Positions 23,491 through 35,191 are shown, numbered from the stretch's first letter. The stretch is DNA of 64,000 bases from Diaporthe sp. PMI_573 (GCA_021399435.1 JAJTUP010000004.1:868001-932000), one strand, 5' to 3'. Notes: generated by a model not told the origin, from the sequence alone. Numbers and translations are program-made.

Positions 23491-24488
23491 TCACTGAGCC
23501 TTTTGGGCCGGGATGTTGATGGTGGTGAAATTCCACGTCTTCCCGCCGTCGGGTGTCGACATAGCTCCGCCGGTGGCGCCAAACGCCCAGCTGCCCGAGT
23601 GCTTGAAGCTCTGGTCGGCCTGGTTGAGCACAACCGAAACATCCTGCCAGCCTGTTTATCACGTTAGCCGTTTGGACGTCGCACAATTAGAGGCTGTGGC
23701 GGCGACATACTGTGGGCTGGGTGCTCGGCACATGCGCCGGAGGCGCACTCGATGGAGATGTAGAAGATGTCTCCATGCTGGCCCTTGCCTAGATATTCGT
23801 TGTTAGCTTTCGGTTTGGCTCAGAGGTTCGTTGTTTTAACGGCACTGGAAGGTACATACTGGTTGAGACGGAAGAAAGGAGTTTGCCATCGACGTAGACG
23901 TTTTGGTCCCAGAGTTGGGTTGATGAGTTCAGCTTGTCTGCAACAATTTCTCAGCGAGTTGCCACAGGCCGGGATTCAGAATTATCATGGCGTACAAGTC
24001 GTCTTGACTGTCGATCCGGGTGAGGCGGTGATGGGATCGCCCACCGTTGGGTTTGAGCCTGAATTTATAGACTTATCAGCGATAGAGGAAACAAGTGATT
24101 TAACGACAAAATCGAGTCCAATACTAACCAACCAATGTGTAAGCAAAATTGCACCAGTTTTTGCCTCCGTCGTTGCAGTACGATCTGTGAGAACGGTGTT
24201 AGACAGATATTGCGAAGTGAGTACTGGTTGATTGTAGGTGCTGTACCCAGAAGGGGAGTTTGAGGTGACGCCCTGGAGGAAGGACGCCTGGTTCTCCATC
24301 ATAATTGCACTCCAGATAGCCACATCTCCAGACACAGAACTAGGAATCTTAGGCAGCACGAGAGTCGCGCTGGCTTCCGTGATGTAGGCGCTGCCAGTGG
24401 TGTACAGGCTGACAATGTCGGAGTTGGCTTGAGCCAGGCCGACGAGCGCCGCAAGCCCGCCGCCAATGGTTGCTTGGACCCCTTTCAT
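23491..24488 (-). CDS. Small secreted protein, six exons, function unknown
   Basis: Exons 24247-24488, 24129-24184, 23996-24058, 23860-23937, 23711-23788 and 23491-23651 join in phase to 225 aa. Introns are 58-71 bp with good GT..AG borders. Residues 1-22 are a signal peptide (GGGLAALVGLAQA). The mature part contains SAYITEASATLVLPKIPSSV, a cysteine pair in GSYCNDGGKNWCNFAYTLVG, then WDQNVYVDGKLLSSVST, a second pair in IECASGACAEHP, and a C-terminus with GGKTWNFTTINIP. The alternation of short beta-like strands and aromatic residues suggests a beta-sandwich, perhaps concanavalin-like, but I recognise no catalytic residues. It may act in the cell wall or at a host or substrate surface. A TATATA box on the minus strand about 90 bp before the ATG supports the start. 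Confidence 0.8.
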
Positions 24489-25974
24489 GGTGCAGGATTG
24501 AGATGATATTCAGTATCGTGAAGAGTTGATTGGTATGGTGCAATATTACTGAAGAATCAAGCGGAAAGCTTGAGCTATATAAACTAGTTGAAGCCGCTAA
24601 CTATGCCTCACCAACTAAATAGGGGGTGGGGTCCATTGCTCACGGTTTTGGTAGCAAACATACTACGGCCGTATATTCGAAACCGCTCGTCGTACTGGCA
24701 GAGGAGCTTGTAATCCCATCCACCCGGAACCTATGACTCCGCAACAGACGGCGTTTAATTTCCCCGTTATGTAATAACCGTATTGCCGTACGTTAATGCC
24801 CCCTTTAAGCTTTGGATTGAACGGCGAATATTACTCTATTCTTATTCTTAGGGATATTGTGCCCGCCTGGCATACATCAAACAGACCACCAGATTTTGCG
24901 GATCAGCCTCCCGGGCTGCTTTTTTGTCCATGGCACTAACCTATATTCATTCTACATACCGTGGTCAGCTGCTTATATCAATCATTGGCGTTCTCCTGAA
25001 AGAGATGTGAAGTAACGAAGAAGGGTAAAACAGGAAGCATTTAAAATTATAGAACTTTGAAACTTTTCGAGAAAAATGCTTGATATTTAGCACCCGATGG
25101 GTATTACTGATGCGTGGTCCGGCCACCGCATCTATGTAGTGGATAACCTGGGAATTTATCAATGCCCAACCTCTTGTGGGACAGCCTCTTGTGGGACAGC
25201 CTCCTGTGGGACAGCCTCCTGTGGGAGAACCAACTATAGGACAAACACAAGAAGGCAATCAAGCGACAGAGGGCCGGCAACTACGTTTTCGCCATCTTTA
25301 CAATATAGCTGTGTTACTGTCATAATGTATTCGAGGGTGCGACAAAGTTTCAGTCACCGGCCCATGACCAAATGAGTGATGAGGCCGCATCGCAGAATCC
25401 AAAGACTACTACCTGGGAGCCCTGCTCACCAAGCTTGCAACTTCGCCGGTGGGGCGAGCAACTACCTTTGCACTTTTGTAGTGCATGTGTATTTCTGACA
25501 TCACTGGAAGAATGCTTCATAGGGCAAAGAAAAGAATAAATTGTACCCACAAGTAATGGGCGGCTGTCAAAATAGTTCACGCAGGAAATTGTAATTATGG
25601 GTTGTGCGCATCTGAGATACAGGGTGGGCGACAGGCTGGTGTAACTTGCCAACATCCAACCGCCCGGACCGCCTACATTGAGTATTCTCACTCGCCTCAG
25701 CAATGAATTAGAACTAGATCTATTTATTGTGTAAGCTTCATCGGAAAGCCGGCGCATATGGCCAGCAACAGCTTGGTGTTCCGGTTGTGCAGAGTGGCCA
25801 AGATCCAGCGGGGTTTCATTGCATCCACTCAAGTATCGATGTGGTCACATGAAAAATGCACCCCTCAACCATCCTTCTCTCACCATGAGGATGCCTATCT
25901 ATTGATATCTCGTTGTGACCAGCTGTTCTGATTAGACCTCACTCCTTGTTGCTTATAGTCCTAGTAACTACACA
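24489..25974. other. Divergent intergenic region with a short tandem repeat
   Basis: 1.49 kb between the secreted-protein gene (-) and the FAD oxidoreductase (+), partly AT-rich. It contains a TATATA-like box near 24576-24582 for the leftward gene and a four-unit 15-bp tandem repeat at 25170-25229. No other gene is supportable. Confidence 0.55.
25170..25229 (+). repeat. Four tandem 15-bp units
   Basis: Units of the form CCTCYTGTGGGACAG at 25170, 25185, 25200 and 25215, the last diverging at its end. The 15-bp period keeps a reading frame on both strands. The sequence just before it (25085-25170) resembles a block at 28975-29065. Confidence 0.85.
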
Positions 25975-27991
25975 ATGTTCCACCAAGCACTCACTAGGAC
26001 CCAGATCTTGGTGATCACTTGCACGTCTGGCATCGCTCTCCTTGGAGCAGCATGGATTGCAGCAAATCAGCCATCTGGCGCTCAATCAAGAATTTGTCGC
26101 TGTTTCCCGGGCGACCAATGCTGGCCATCTGCCGCCGAATGGGAGTCTTTCAACCAGACTGTGGGTGGAAAACTGATACAGACTGTGCCCCTTGCGAGCC
26201 CCTGCCATGACACCTTCCCGGGAGTCAGCTTTGACGGTGCTACTTGTGCTGATATACGGGCGAACTGGGTGCGCCCGGCCTTTCATGATAGGACCAGTCA
26301 CTCGCCCATGGCGCCAATTTTCGCCAACGAGAGCTGCGACCCCTTCACAGACCGCGCCGCCAAATGTGTCATAGGATCATATGTGCAGTATGCGGTCAAC
26401 GCAACCGGTGCCTCGGATTACATTGAGACATTGGCTTTTGCAAAGAAGCGTAACATACGCCTCGTCATTCGTAATACCGGACACGACTATCTGGGTAAGT
26501 CGACCGGGGCAGGCTCTCTAGCTCTATGGACTCATCACCTGAAGGATATTGCCGTGCTCGATTATCGCTCCAATTCATACACAGGAAAGGCTATGAAAGT
26601 TGGTGCAGGCGTACAGGCCTCAGAGGCACAACATGTAGCCAAGTCACTAAGGCTTGTCGTCGTCGAAGGAGACTGCCCGACGGTGGGCTTCGCTGGCGGC
26701 TACACCCAAGGAGGCGGGACCAGCCCACTTGCATCGAAGTTTGGGCTCGCGGCCGACCAGGTATTGGAATGGGAAGTAGTCACTCCTACCAGCAAGGTCC
26801 TGACAGCCACACCTGATCAGAATCCAGACTTGTATTGGGCTCTGTCCGGCGGGGGCGGTGGCACATACGGCATCGTGCTGTCAATGACGGTGAAATTACA
26901 CCCTGACATGCCAACTGGAGGAGTCACGCTGTCTTTCACGGAACCTACAGAAGCGTACTGGCATATCCTTCAAGTGTTCTTGATGAACCTTCCTGCGATA
27001 GTGAGCGCTGGAGCTGTTGTGTATTGGCGGGTTACCCAAGGGAATACCTTCAAGATCTTTCGGTCATATTTGCCGAACGGAACATCACAAGACCTGGAAC
27101 GATTATTACAGCCTACGCTAATTGCCCTTGACCAGAGTGGCATCACTTACGGTATTCGAAATATCTTTCTCCCCAACTCTTAGAGCTCACAGGCTCGACT
27201 GTGGCGCTGACATAAGTCAATCCAGCCTTTTCTTCCCAGAATTATCCCGCTTTCCAGGATACATTCTACTCGATGAACCCGCAGGTGAACATCATGGAGA
27301 TGAACATCGGTGGCCGTCTCATCCCGCGCTCCCTCGTCTCATCCAACAGCTCGGCTGTTCGTCTAAGCGACGCAATCGAGTACATCCTCAACAACAATGG
27401 CCAATTCACAGGCGTCTCTCAGGACGTCAGAATGTCCCCAACATTTCCCAACTCTGTCCATCCTTACTGGCGCGAGACGCTGTTTCTAGCATTCATTGGC
27501 ATGTAAGTTTTTCTCGTTTCATTCGTGATTTCGTCCATAACACACACGCACACACCAACCCCCAGGTCGTGACGTCTGAACCTTTGATGCAAATGTTCTT
27601 TGAAAAGTTCTGCCATGTAGACTTTGTCTATCAACACTAGATTAATCTGACAGATGTCCCAAGACTCTTCACAATGTTGATCAGAAACTAAAATCTTCTC
27701 CCTTCTAGTGAGTACGACAGGTACAACCTTACAGCAAATCATGTCGCCCAACAAACTGTGACCAACGTATTGGTGCCAGCTTTGGCAGAATTAACTCCAA
27801 GCGGAGCTGCTTACCTCAACGAGGCGGATATCAACGAGCCGAACTGGCAGGAAACATTCTACGGCTCCAATTACCCACGTCTGTTGTCGATCAAACGAAA
27901 ATATGATCCGCGTGGTATCCTGTGGCGCAAGACAGCTGTGGGGAGTGAAGGATGGGACATTGGACCGGACGGACGCCTATGTAAGGTATAA
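25975..27991 (+). CDS. Secreted FAD-linked oxidoreductase (berberine-bridge-enzyme-like)
   Basis: Exons 25975-27151, 27226-27502 and 27709-27991 encode 578 aa; introns are 74 and 206 bp with matching phases. The hydrophobic N-terminus (ILVITCTSGIALLGAAWIAA) is a signal peptide or anchor. A PCMH-type FAD domain follows, with the His of RNTGHDYLGKSTGAGSLALW and the Cys of VEGDCPTVGFAGGYTQGGG, the two residues that carry bicovalent flavin in this family. The BBE C-terminal segment appears as LNEADINEPNWQETFYG and YDPRGILWRKTAVGSEGW. Members oxidise alcohols, sugars or alkaloid-type substrates with O2 and occur in secondary-metabolite and sugar-oxidase contexts. Substrate cannot be read from the sequence. 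The second intron is longer than most in this window. Confidence 0.9.
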
Positions 27992-29473
27992 TGATTTGTC
28001 ACTCTCGGGCACACATTGCGTAATTAGCCCTTGAACATAGCTTTGACGTGTCTTGATTCAACTGGTATGAAATGATGGACTCATAAGTATGCCAACCTGT
28101 CCAAGGTGGTTCAAGATGATTATCAGTCCTGATCAATGTTGCTGAGCCCACTATTAAGCTCCGGCCGACTCCACTGTACCCGTACAACACCCTTTCGCTA
28201 TTGCAATAAACTCGGCGGCCAGTGATTCTTTTATTCTCCTGTTCAATTCGTTAACTTTGAGTGAATGGGCTGCAAATATTTAGTCTCTAGTATCAAGACG
28301 GCTCTGCGTGGCCGTCCTTATTAATTCGCTAGCATATGGCCTAAAAATACTGCCACTTTATTTAGATCATGACTACGCTGTAGTTCAGTGTCTAGTTTGG
28401 GTTTGCAAACCAACTACGAAGCCAGTGCCATTCCCTACCTAGGTGCCTAGGTAGTCTAGGAAAAATTCGATAAAAGGACTTAAATCATCTAATAAAAATA
28501 CTCCGCGACTCTCCTCGGACAACAATGACTTTCAATCATCTCGGCTCCATCAAACACGCACCAAGCATCGAGCACGCCTCCATCAAACACAAACCATCAT
28601 AACCTGTTCCACAAATTGAACAACTCTCATTAATACTTAAAAAGCGCACTTGCGCTAATTTTTCATAATGACGACCAGATGGATCCGCTACGACACACCC
28701 ATCAGATTCCGAGCTGCCACACACGCACAGCTCGAACACTTCGACAACAAGCCCCAGCCACAGCCACTAGAAGAACTAGAATCCGCTGCCACAACCGCGA
28801 TGAAGACTGCCGAGAAGTACCCAGGTTGGATACCGTATAGAAGGGGGGGCTGGGACGGAACAGCCACAAAGCACGATGCGTCCACAATGTACTTAGGATA
28901 GGTACGGCACATGAATTAATAGTCTGGCGACTGCACCCATGAGAAGGCTCACCCTTACCAAAGCTCACCAAAGTAAATGGGCTTTTTGGGTATTCGCTTC
29001 GCGCCCACAGCATCTATGAAGTGGACAACATCGATAATGCTCAATAACCAACCTCCAAGGGAATAGCTTCCTATGGAAGAAAACAAATCGCCTTTGGGGC
29101 AATTGCGTATCCTTTTTCCGGCGGGTGTCTGTTTTGGACGACCGCGCTCTGACGCGGCGAGCGGCCGTTGGCTTGATTCAAATATTGACGTGTGCCGGTT
29201 ACACAACAACGGGATGCTGCTATATTGGGTGTGGTGTGGTGTTGCGTATCAAGGTAACGAGAACACCAGCGTCCGAAGAACTGTTGAAGTTGCTGACTTG
29301 ATGGCTCGTATGAGATGAACGAGGTGGGTAGCTTCTTGAGCCTGTTCAGAGGGGACTTCGGGACTCCGAGGGTTGGTCACAGCTCTCTATGGAGTGAAAA
29401 TTTTGGGAGTTGGGCAGGTGTGTGAGCGAAAACAGAAATGCGTTGCGGAGAGCGGGCTCCATTACAGTATATA
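27992..29473. other. AT-rich convergent spacer with short palindromes
   Basis: 1.48 kb between the FAD oxidoreductase and the M20 amidohydrolase 3' ends. It contains a 9-bp inverted repeat with 2-nt loop (28435-28454, CTACCTAGG/CCTAGGTAG), a 6-bp one in AGCGCACTTGCGCT near 28644, a small ORF at 28668-28901, and a block at 28975-29065 similar to 25085-25170. Confidence 0.55.
28668..28901 (+). CDS. Possible small protein (77 aa), doubtful
   Basis: An ATG-started frame with a balanced composition (MTTRWIRYDTPIRFRAATHA, then an acidic middle and a Trp/Gly/Arg-rich end). There is no signal peptide or known motif. It is preceded by AT-rich DNA, which could be a promoter. It may be a chance ORF; I list it because it is the only protein-like frame in this spacer. 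Confidence 0.2.
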   Translation: MTTRWIRYDTPIRFRAATHAQLEHFDNKPQPQPLEELESAATTAMKTAEKYPGWIPYRRGGWDGTATKHDASTMYLG

Positions 29474-30597
29474 TTATTCCTTTTCGAGGAATCTTAGGGT
29501 GAGCCTTTTATAGGCCTGGATGCTATCTAGTAGCTCGCTCACACGAATACACTCGTCTTTTCCATGGGCTACCAAAATTGAACCTGGGCCGTACAGCACC
29601 TTTTTATGGGATCCTTTCAGCCTCGGAACATCGGTGCCATATGCCACGGGAGCTGCATCGAAACCTTCAATATCCCAGTCAAGAAGGGTCTCGGAATATT
29701 GAAAAAGCATGTTGAGCTGGACATCAGTTGATCTGGAGTGTGCTGCGACCACATCGGCAATCTTCTTTGTGATCCATGGCAAGTTTGCGGCCACCCTCAC
29801 GCCACAAAGCGCCTTTGCAGATGGCGCCACAATATTGTATCCTTCTCCACCCTCTATCTTTCCAATGTTCAGAGTAGAGGGCCCTAGCAGGTCTGATGAT
29901 GGCCACTCAACAGCCGAAAGGTCGTTGAGGACATGCAGTAGCGCCACCGTTGCACTCTTTCCGAGATGCGGGTAGCCAGAGTGGCTGGCCCCGTCAACCA
30001 GCAATGTCAGCCGCGATATATACGCAAGCCCTTGAAACAGACGTACCAGGATATGCCTTTGGCAACAATTTCGAAAACGACGTGTCCCTTGTGCCCCTGG
30101 GCGAGCTTGCCCTCCGTCGGCTCGCCGAAGATGCCAGATTCCCACTCCAGGCCCATGAGGTTGGCAGCAATCATGCCGGGGCCTCCTTTCTCCTCGCCTA
30201 CGACGAACAAGAAGCTGATATCACCACCCGCCTCATTGAGCCTGCCCTCCGCCCGCAACTCCTCGATTGCAAATATCTGTGCGGCCAGAGGACCAAGATC
30301 ATCGCAGGCCCCGCGGCCGCGGATCACATCGTCCTCGATACTGAATGGGATATGGGGCGGCACGGTATCCATGTGACACGTGAGCAAGACACGTGCTTTG
30401 CGCTCTTGTCCCAGGTATGCGTAGACATTGTATCGAGAAGAGCCTGGGGCTATGGCGATGCGTTCCACGGTGTATCCCAATCCTTGCAGATACTTCTCAA
30501 GGAAGATCCCGATCTCGAGTTCTTTCTCGCTCGTGCTGTCGATGTTGATCAGAGACCTGAGAAGTTGGAAGACTGGATGGCTAAGCGAGTCAGCCAT
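29474..30597 (-). CDS. M20-family amidohydrolase/peptidase (ArgE/DapE/allantoate amidohydrolase type)
   Basis: Exons 30047-30597 and 29474-29984 (62-bp intron) give 353 aa. Metal-site motifs are present in order: LLTCHMDTVPPH (first His and catalytic Asp), GRGACDDLGPLAAQ (bridging Asp), FLFVVGEEKGGPG (general base Glu plus ligand), GIFGEPTEGK, and near the C-terminus LVAHGKDECIRV (last His). The lid domain begins after the splice junction (ISCHSGYPHLGKSAT). Known relatives remove N-acyl, N-carbamoyl or succinyl groups from amino acids, or cleave dipeptides, using two zinc ions. There is no signal peptide, so it is cytosolic. It sits divergently, 461 bp from a hydroxyacid dehydrogenase and at the edge of a cluster with an oxoprolinase/hydantoinase, which favours an N-substituted amino acid substrate (inference). 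Confidence 0.9.
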
Positions 30598-31058
30598 GAT
30601 GGTGGCGATGACAACGAGGCTTGAATAGTTGAGCCAATGGGATTTGTCTCGACTAGCATCTTACAGTCCACGGTTCCCGTAAATAAAAGAAAAGAAAAGA
30701 AAAGAATGCCTAAATATAGCCAAAAGTTTCTGACAACCAATCCTGGATCGTCGAAGAATACCTCTACTCGACGGTGGCACCCCAGGACTCGTGATCCATG
30801 GCATCGGAGCCAAGCTCCGAGGAGCTGCCGGCCCGCAGCCGGATGATACGTCCTTGGATCGGCCTGCGGCTTATCTCCCGAGATCGAACATACAGTAGCG
30901 GCACAGCGCATAGGCTATCGCATGACGGTGAGAGGGCGAAAATATCTGGATGACACACACAAGAATGAAAGAGTCTATTCCCAAGACTTGAGGTGTCCCA
31001 TTGCAAGAAGTAGTAGATCTCCTTGGACTCAAGATTCCGACCCGGTTTTACAGAAGTC
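30598..31058. promoter_or_regulatory. Divergent promoter of amidohydrolase and hydroxyacid dehydrogenase
   Basis: A 461-bp bidirectional promoter. It contains two HGATAR-type sites as used by the fungal nitrogen regulator AreA/NIT2 (minus-strand AGATAA at 30871-30876 and CGATAG at 30915-30920) and an AAAAG-rich run at about 30685-30705. Such short sites occur by chance about once per 340 bp, so they are suggestive only. Confidence 0.5.
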
Positions 31059-32204
31059 ATGGGAGATCTAGGGGATGCCGCACAGCTTGATACAGCTGAA
31101 TCCAATGATACGGGCTCAGTGCGCATGGGAGCCGAGCCTGGGGAGTCGAGGAAGCCCACCGTCTTGTTAGTTCTCGCCAGTATTCATGGCGACCTTTCCA
31201 CCCCGGCATGGCAGCGCACCCGGGACAACTTCAACATAATCCAATACGACTGTCCCTCTGTCGATGAGTTCTGCAAGCGTCTCAAGCCCGGTGGCCCGTA
31301 TAGCAACATCGACGCCATCTTCCGGACCGGCTGGCTCAAATCCGGGCCATACAGCCAGCACTTGCTGTTTCGCGGAGACCCATTGTCTTTCTATCCACCC
31401 ACACTCAAATACATCGGCTGCTGTGGCCACGGCTACGATGCCGCGGACATCGAGGCGCTCACGACGCGAGGCATCACCTACGCAAATACACCCAACACCA
31501 ACACCGAGGCGGTGGCCAACACGGCCTTGCACCTGATCCTCAACACGTACCGGTACTTCACCCTGGCCGAGCATCACACCCGCAACGACGAGGGCTGGAC
31601 CACAGGCAGAGAGGTCGGTGCTATGGCGGTCGATCCCGCCGGGCAGGTGCTCGGCATGGTTGGCATGGGGTGCATCGGGCTGGCCATAGCCAAGAAGGCT
31701 GCGGCGGCCCTCGGGATGGAGGTTCACTACCATAACCGGACAAGGAGGCGTGACGCAGAGGGGGAAATCTTATCACCTGACGGGACGAGGCCCGGAGCAA
31801 CCTTCCACGACACGTTTGAGAGCCTGCTCGAGGTTGCGGATTGCATCTGCCTGGCGTGTCCATTGACCGACGACACCAAGCATCTGATCTCTGCCGCGGC
31901 GCTTGGTCGGATCAAAGACAGAAAGATCAGGATTGTGAATATCGCCAGAGGCGGGCTCATCAACGAGGACGATTTGCTGGCGGCGATGGACAGGGACCAG
32001 GTTGTCGGCGTGGGGTTGGATGTCCATGCTCACGAGCCGGGAATCAACCCGAAGCTGAAAAACAACTTCAAGGTGACGGTTCTGCCCCATATTGGGGTGG
32101 CTTCCCGAACCAGCTGGAAGAATTTCGATGAGGCGGGTCTAAGAAATTTGAACGAGTTCTTTCTCGGCGACAAGAGGAAAGTCACATGCATTAATAAAGC
32201 GTAG
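31059..32204 (+). CDS. D-isomer-specific 2-hydroxyacid dehydrogenase
   Basis: A single exon of 381 aa from the first ATG (31059); a later in-frame ATG before AEPGESRKPTVLLVL could also be used. The NAD(P)-binding Rossmann motif is GMVGMGCIGLAIAKK. The family's catalytic triad is visible: Arg in VNIARGGLINEDDLL, the acidic residue in GVGLDVHAHEP, and His in VLPHIGVAS. The N-terminal substrate half contains YIGCCGHGYDAADIEALTTR and NTPNTNTEAVANTALHLIL, typical of the glyoxylate/hydroxypyruvate reductase branch. It reversibly reduces 2-oxoacids to D-2-hydroxyacids. The stop is only 82 bp from the stop of the convergent regulator gene. Its likely partner is the aminotransferase of the same cluster, which would supply a 2-oxoacid (inference). 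Confidence 0.93.
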   Translation: MGDLGDAAQLDTAESNDTGSVRMGAEPGESRKPTVLLVLASIHGDLSTPAWQRTRDNFNIIQYDCPSVDEFCKRLKPGGPYSNIDAIFRTGWLKSGPYSQHLLFRGDPLSFYPPTLKYIGCCGHGYDAADIEALTTRGITYANTPNTNTEAVANTALHLILNTYRYFTLAEHHTRNDEGWTTGREVGAMAVDPAGQVLGMVGMGCIGLAIAKKAAAALGMEVHYHNRTRRRDAEGEILSPDGTRPGATFHDTFESLLEVADCICLACPLTDDTKHLISAAALGRIKDRKIRIVNIARGGLINEDDLLAAMDRDQVVGVGLDVHAHEPGINPKLKNNFKVTVLPHIGVASRTSWKNFDEAGLRNLNEFFLGDKRKVTCINKA

Positions 32205-32286
32205 ATCATATGGCAAACTTTATCGATTGTGACTCGTTGCTTGTGTCGTTATGGGTGATATGTTTCATTGCATATTCAGGAACCTC

Positions 32287-34777
32287 TCAAAAACCTACGC
32301 TATCGTCGTTACGGTGCAAATCAAAGCTATCCCATGCCGATTCCCAAACATTATTGCCCTGATTCAAAAATTCAAAGTCCTGTGGACTCCATTCTTGAGC
32401 ACAATTTTCGAGAAAATTCTGTATGAGAGGTGCATCCAAAGGAGCCGTCGCGACCGTTGGCTGGCCCGTCGAATCGACGGTGCTGTCTAGTCTTGGTGGC
32501 GTCGGTATGCTGGAAGAAGCTTGCCGGGATTGTGAAAGAGAACGAGGGCGGTTTCTATTAATGTTTGCTGCAAAGGTGCCCGTTGAGGTGATGAATCCTG
32601 TGGTGCTCTCGGCCATCAGACCTTCTTCGGCACCTTCCGACGATCTCAGAATCTCAAAGTCCCCCTGGAGGGCAGATATCCTGTCAATGAGCTCACGGGC
32701 TGGAATGTTGCCATCTTCGACCATAGAATGGAGTAAAGTCAAACCTAACGCGATCGCGTCGTCGTCTTCAGTGTTCGGGCGAAGGGCCCTCGAGATCATC
32801 AGGACCACTGTTGTTGAGAACGTGTAATGAGCGTCAAAGTAGCCAAAAGTTGAAATGTTACCGCTTATCCAGAGCTGCTCGAGGATATTTGCAGATGCTC
32901 TCGCAGCGTAGATGCATGCCTCGCTCAGGGCGATTGTCATTGGCGAAAGCTGTTTCACTTCCACAGTAGCAGAAGGGTCACTTCGCAGGCGTCTGAGATT
33001 GTGATTTAAAATATGGAGCAGAACGGGTCGTGTGGTGAGGATGAGATTCTGAGGGAAAAAGCACATCAGTCTCTTTTCCCCAATAAATGAAAATGGAGCT
33101 GGTCCTGACCTGGTTGAAGTGCAGCCGCAAAGATGCGACGGATCTTGAGCCGTACGCTGGGAAGCGCGTGTGATCTAGTTTCAGCTCTATTGGGAGTTCG
33201 GCGTCGACTTCCTTCAACTGGTTCAGAATGGTATGCACGTTCCGAATGAAGTTTCCGGCGTCTCTTGGGGACGGTCCTCCGTAGATAAGGCTCAGAATTG
33301 ATCCCGTGATGCGGCACAGCCTGATATTAGCAATGAGCTGCATGGGATCAAAAAAGTCGTCCTTATCCGCTGCAGGCAAGTTGTCCTGAGATGGAAAGGG
33401 AGCGTCTATGTATCCGTCACTGATCATGGGGTGACCTAGCCTTGAGCTGATGAGACCATCGAAAATATATACGGTCCACCAAACTCGTCTGCGATTCTCA
33501 ACCTCTGCACCGCTTACGTTGGCCTCGTATGCGATATTTCGATGGAGGCCCATGGTCTGGCTCAAGCGCAGTGCTAGACCAGCATAGACAAATGCTGTGC
33601 TCGTTCGGTTAAGGGCGAAGCAATAGAAACACTGTGTAGGATTAGTGCCTGTATGATGACTTCAACGGTGTTGTGACTGGTGGGCAGACAAACCAGCGCC
33701 AAGAGGGTCTCAATATACTCGATGCTAGGTTCCTCAAATCTTTCCTGAAAGAGCGAAACGGCTTGGAGAAAGAGGCTCGTCCCGGGTACGGTCTTCTCGC
33801 CGTCTACAATCGCTCCAGTCTTCTTCAACCAAAGTTCTCCCAAGGCCAGCAAGGCGAAGAACCGACACAGGCAGAGTGAGTCTGTCTGCTGATGATCATC
33901 ATATATGAAATCGATACTTTTCAGATAGGACTTCCTTCTGATCAGGTGATAATCCGACCCGACGAATCGCATCACGACTTGTATCAGCATGTTTGCGTAT
34001 GCTCGGCTCGGCAGGGTGTATTGTGGCTCAAGCCTCCGGCTGAATGTCGGATGCTTATAGACCGGTACAGTGTACGATGTCTCTGCCATATTCGCCAGGC
34101 TGCCGCGTACACAGGCACCGAGACGTGTCGAAAAAGCCGTGCAGGCGGCGCCACCGACGTAAAATGCTCCTAAGGACACACTCTTATCCTGAGCCATGAC
34201 ACGCTGCTCAAGAAGTGGAGTGGCCGTATTCGCATCTGTTCCGTCCTCGCTTTCATCTGCAGCCAGATGCTCTGTCGTCCCAGGACGATTCACTGTTCCC
34301 TCCGAAGATGACGCGTTGACAGCTTGGTTGCTAGATGGTGTCCCTAGTCTCGTTGTGCCGGACGTACAGTTGTTTCTCCTGAGCTCGGCATTCTCCGCCT
34401 GGAGCTTCTGGATGTAACTGCGCCGTATCAACACTGTTAATATCCTAAATGCCCGACACCGGATCTCAAGCAAAACAGATTGGATACCTTTCTAGTACAA
34501 CTATCTTCCTTGCCCGGACTGGAAAGATGCACTCGGCAGATTTGCCGGATCTGACACAGCTCTGGCAGGGCTGCTTGCCAGTGCATTTTGTCTTTTGAGA
34601 ATGGCACCGGCTGGCTCGTCAGTCAGCAAAGTGCCGCCAGGTGGGGAAGAGGCCTCGTCCAGTTCTAGATGCCGAAGTTATAGCTGACCTGCAAGCCGCA
34701 AAGGTTCGCTTCTTGCGGTTGAGTGGACTGGTGGGATTAGCCGGGCTACCGGCAACGCCAGTCGAAGGCGAGGGCAT
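32287..34777 (-). CDS. Zn2Cys6 fungal transcription factor
   Basis: Five exons, 34689-34777, 34488-34610, 33694-34417, 33110-33631 and 32287-33048, join in phase to 739 aa. The ATG at 34777 is used because the longer frame begins only with a GTG. The binuclear zinc cluster (residues 29-58) has all six cysteines (CSRCHSQKTKC and CQSCVRSGKSAEC) and is split by the first intron. A linker and coiled coil follow (SYIQKLQAENAELRRNN). The middle-homology region includes ALRLSQTMGLHRN and RRRVWWTVYIFDG, the signature of the Fungal_trans domain. The C-terminus is acidic/Ser-rich. It lies between the dehydrogenase and the permease, so it is probably the local regulator of this cluster, binding CGG-type sites (inference). 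Confidence 0.93.
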
Positions 34778-35191
34778 GACGGGCTTTTTGGAATCATATA
34801 ATTTGGTCCTTCTAGAACCGAGGGAGTCGTGGCCAGGAGACCATTGCGGATTCACAATGAGCGATGCCGGTAACGTGCAGATCTAGGAGCCGGATGGTTG
34901 TGGGGTCTAGCGAGATAACACCACTGCAGTGGCATGCCGATCGGGACCTGTAAGCTGTAACCTTCTACGTTGCCAAGCTATACTATATCTGGATGCGAGT
35001 TACTATTTGACCCAGGGCTGGGAAGTGGCCGTCACTATTTCATGTCTGCATCTACTCCGTGCGCAAAAGACTATCCCTGCTATCCGTGTAAATTATTGAT
35101 TCGTCAATTGGCATCCCGCGCGGACTACTCGGCTCCGATCAAAGCCCGGTGACTCTGTAATAATGTATGCTCCTCCGGACTCTGCTACAAC
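34778..35191. other. Intergenic: promoter of the regulator, 3' end of the permease gene
   Basis: 414 bp between two minus-strand genes. No distinct element seen. Confidence 0.5.

Noticed and set aside
25170..25229. Short regular repeats considered as a CRISPR-like array
   Set aside because: Units are directly tandem without spacers, and the DNA is eukaryotic.
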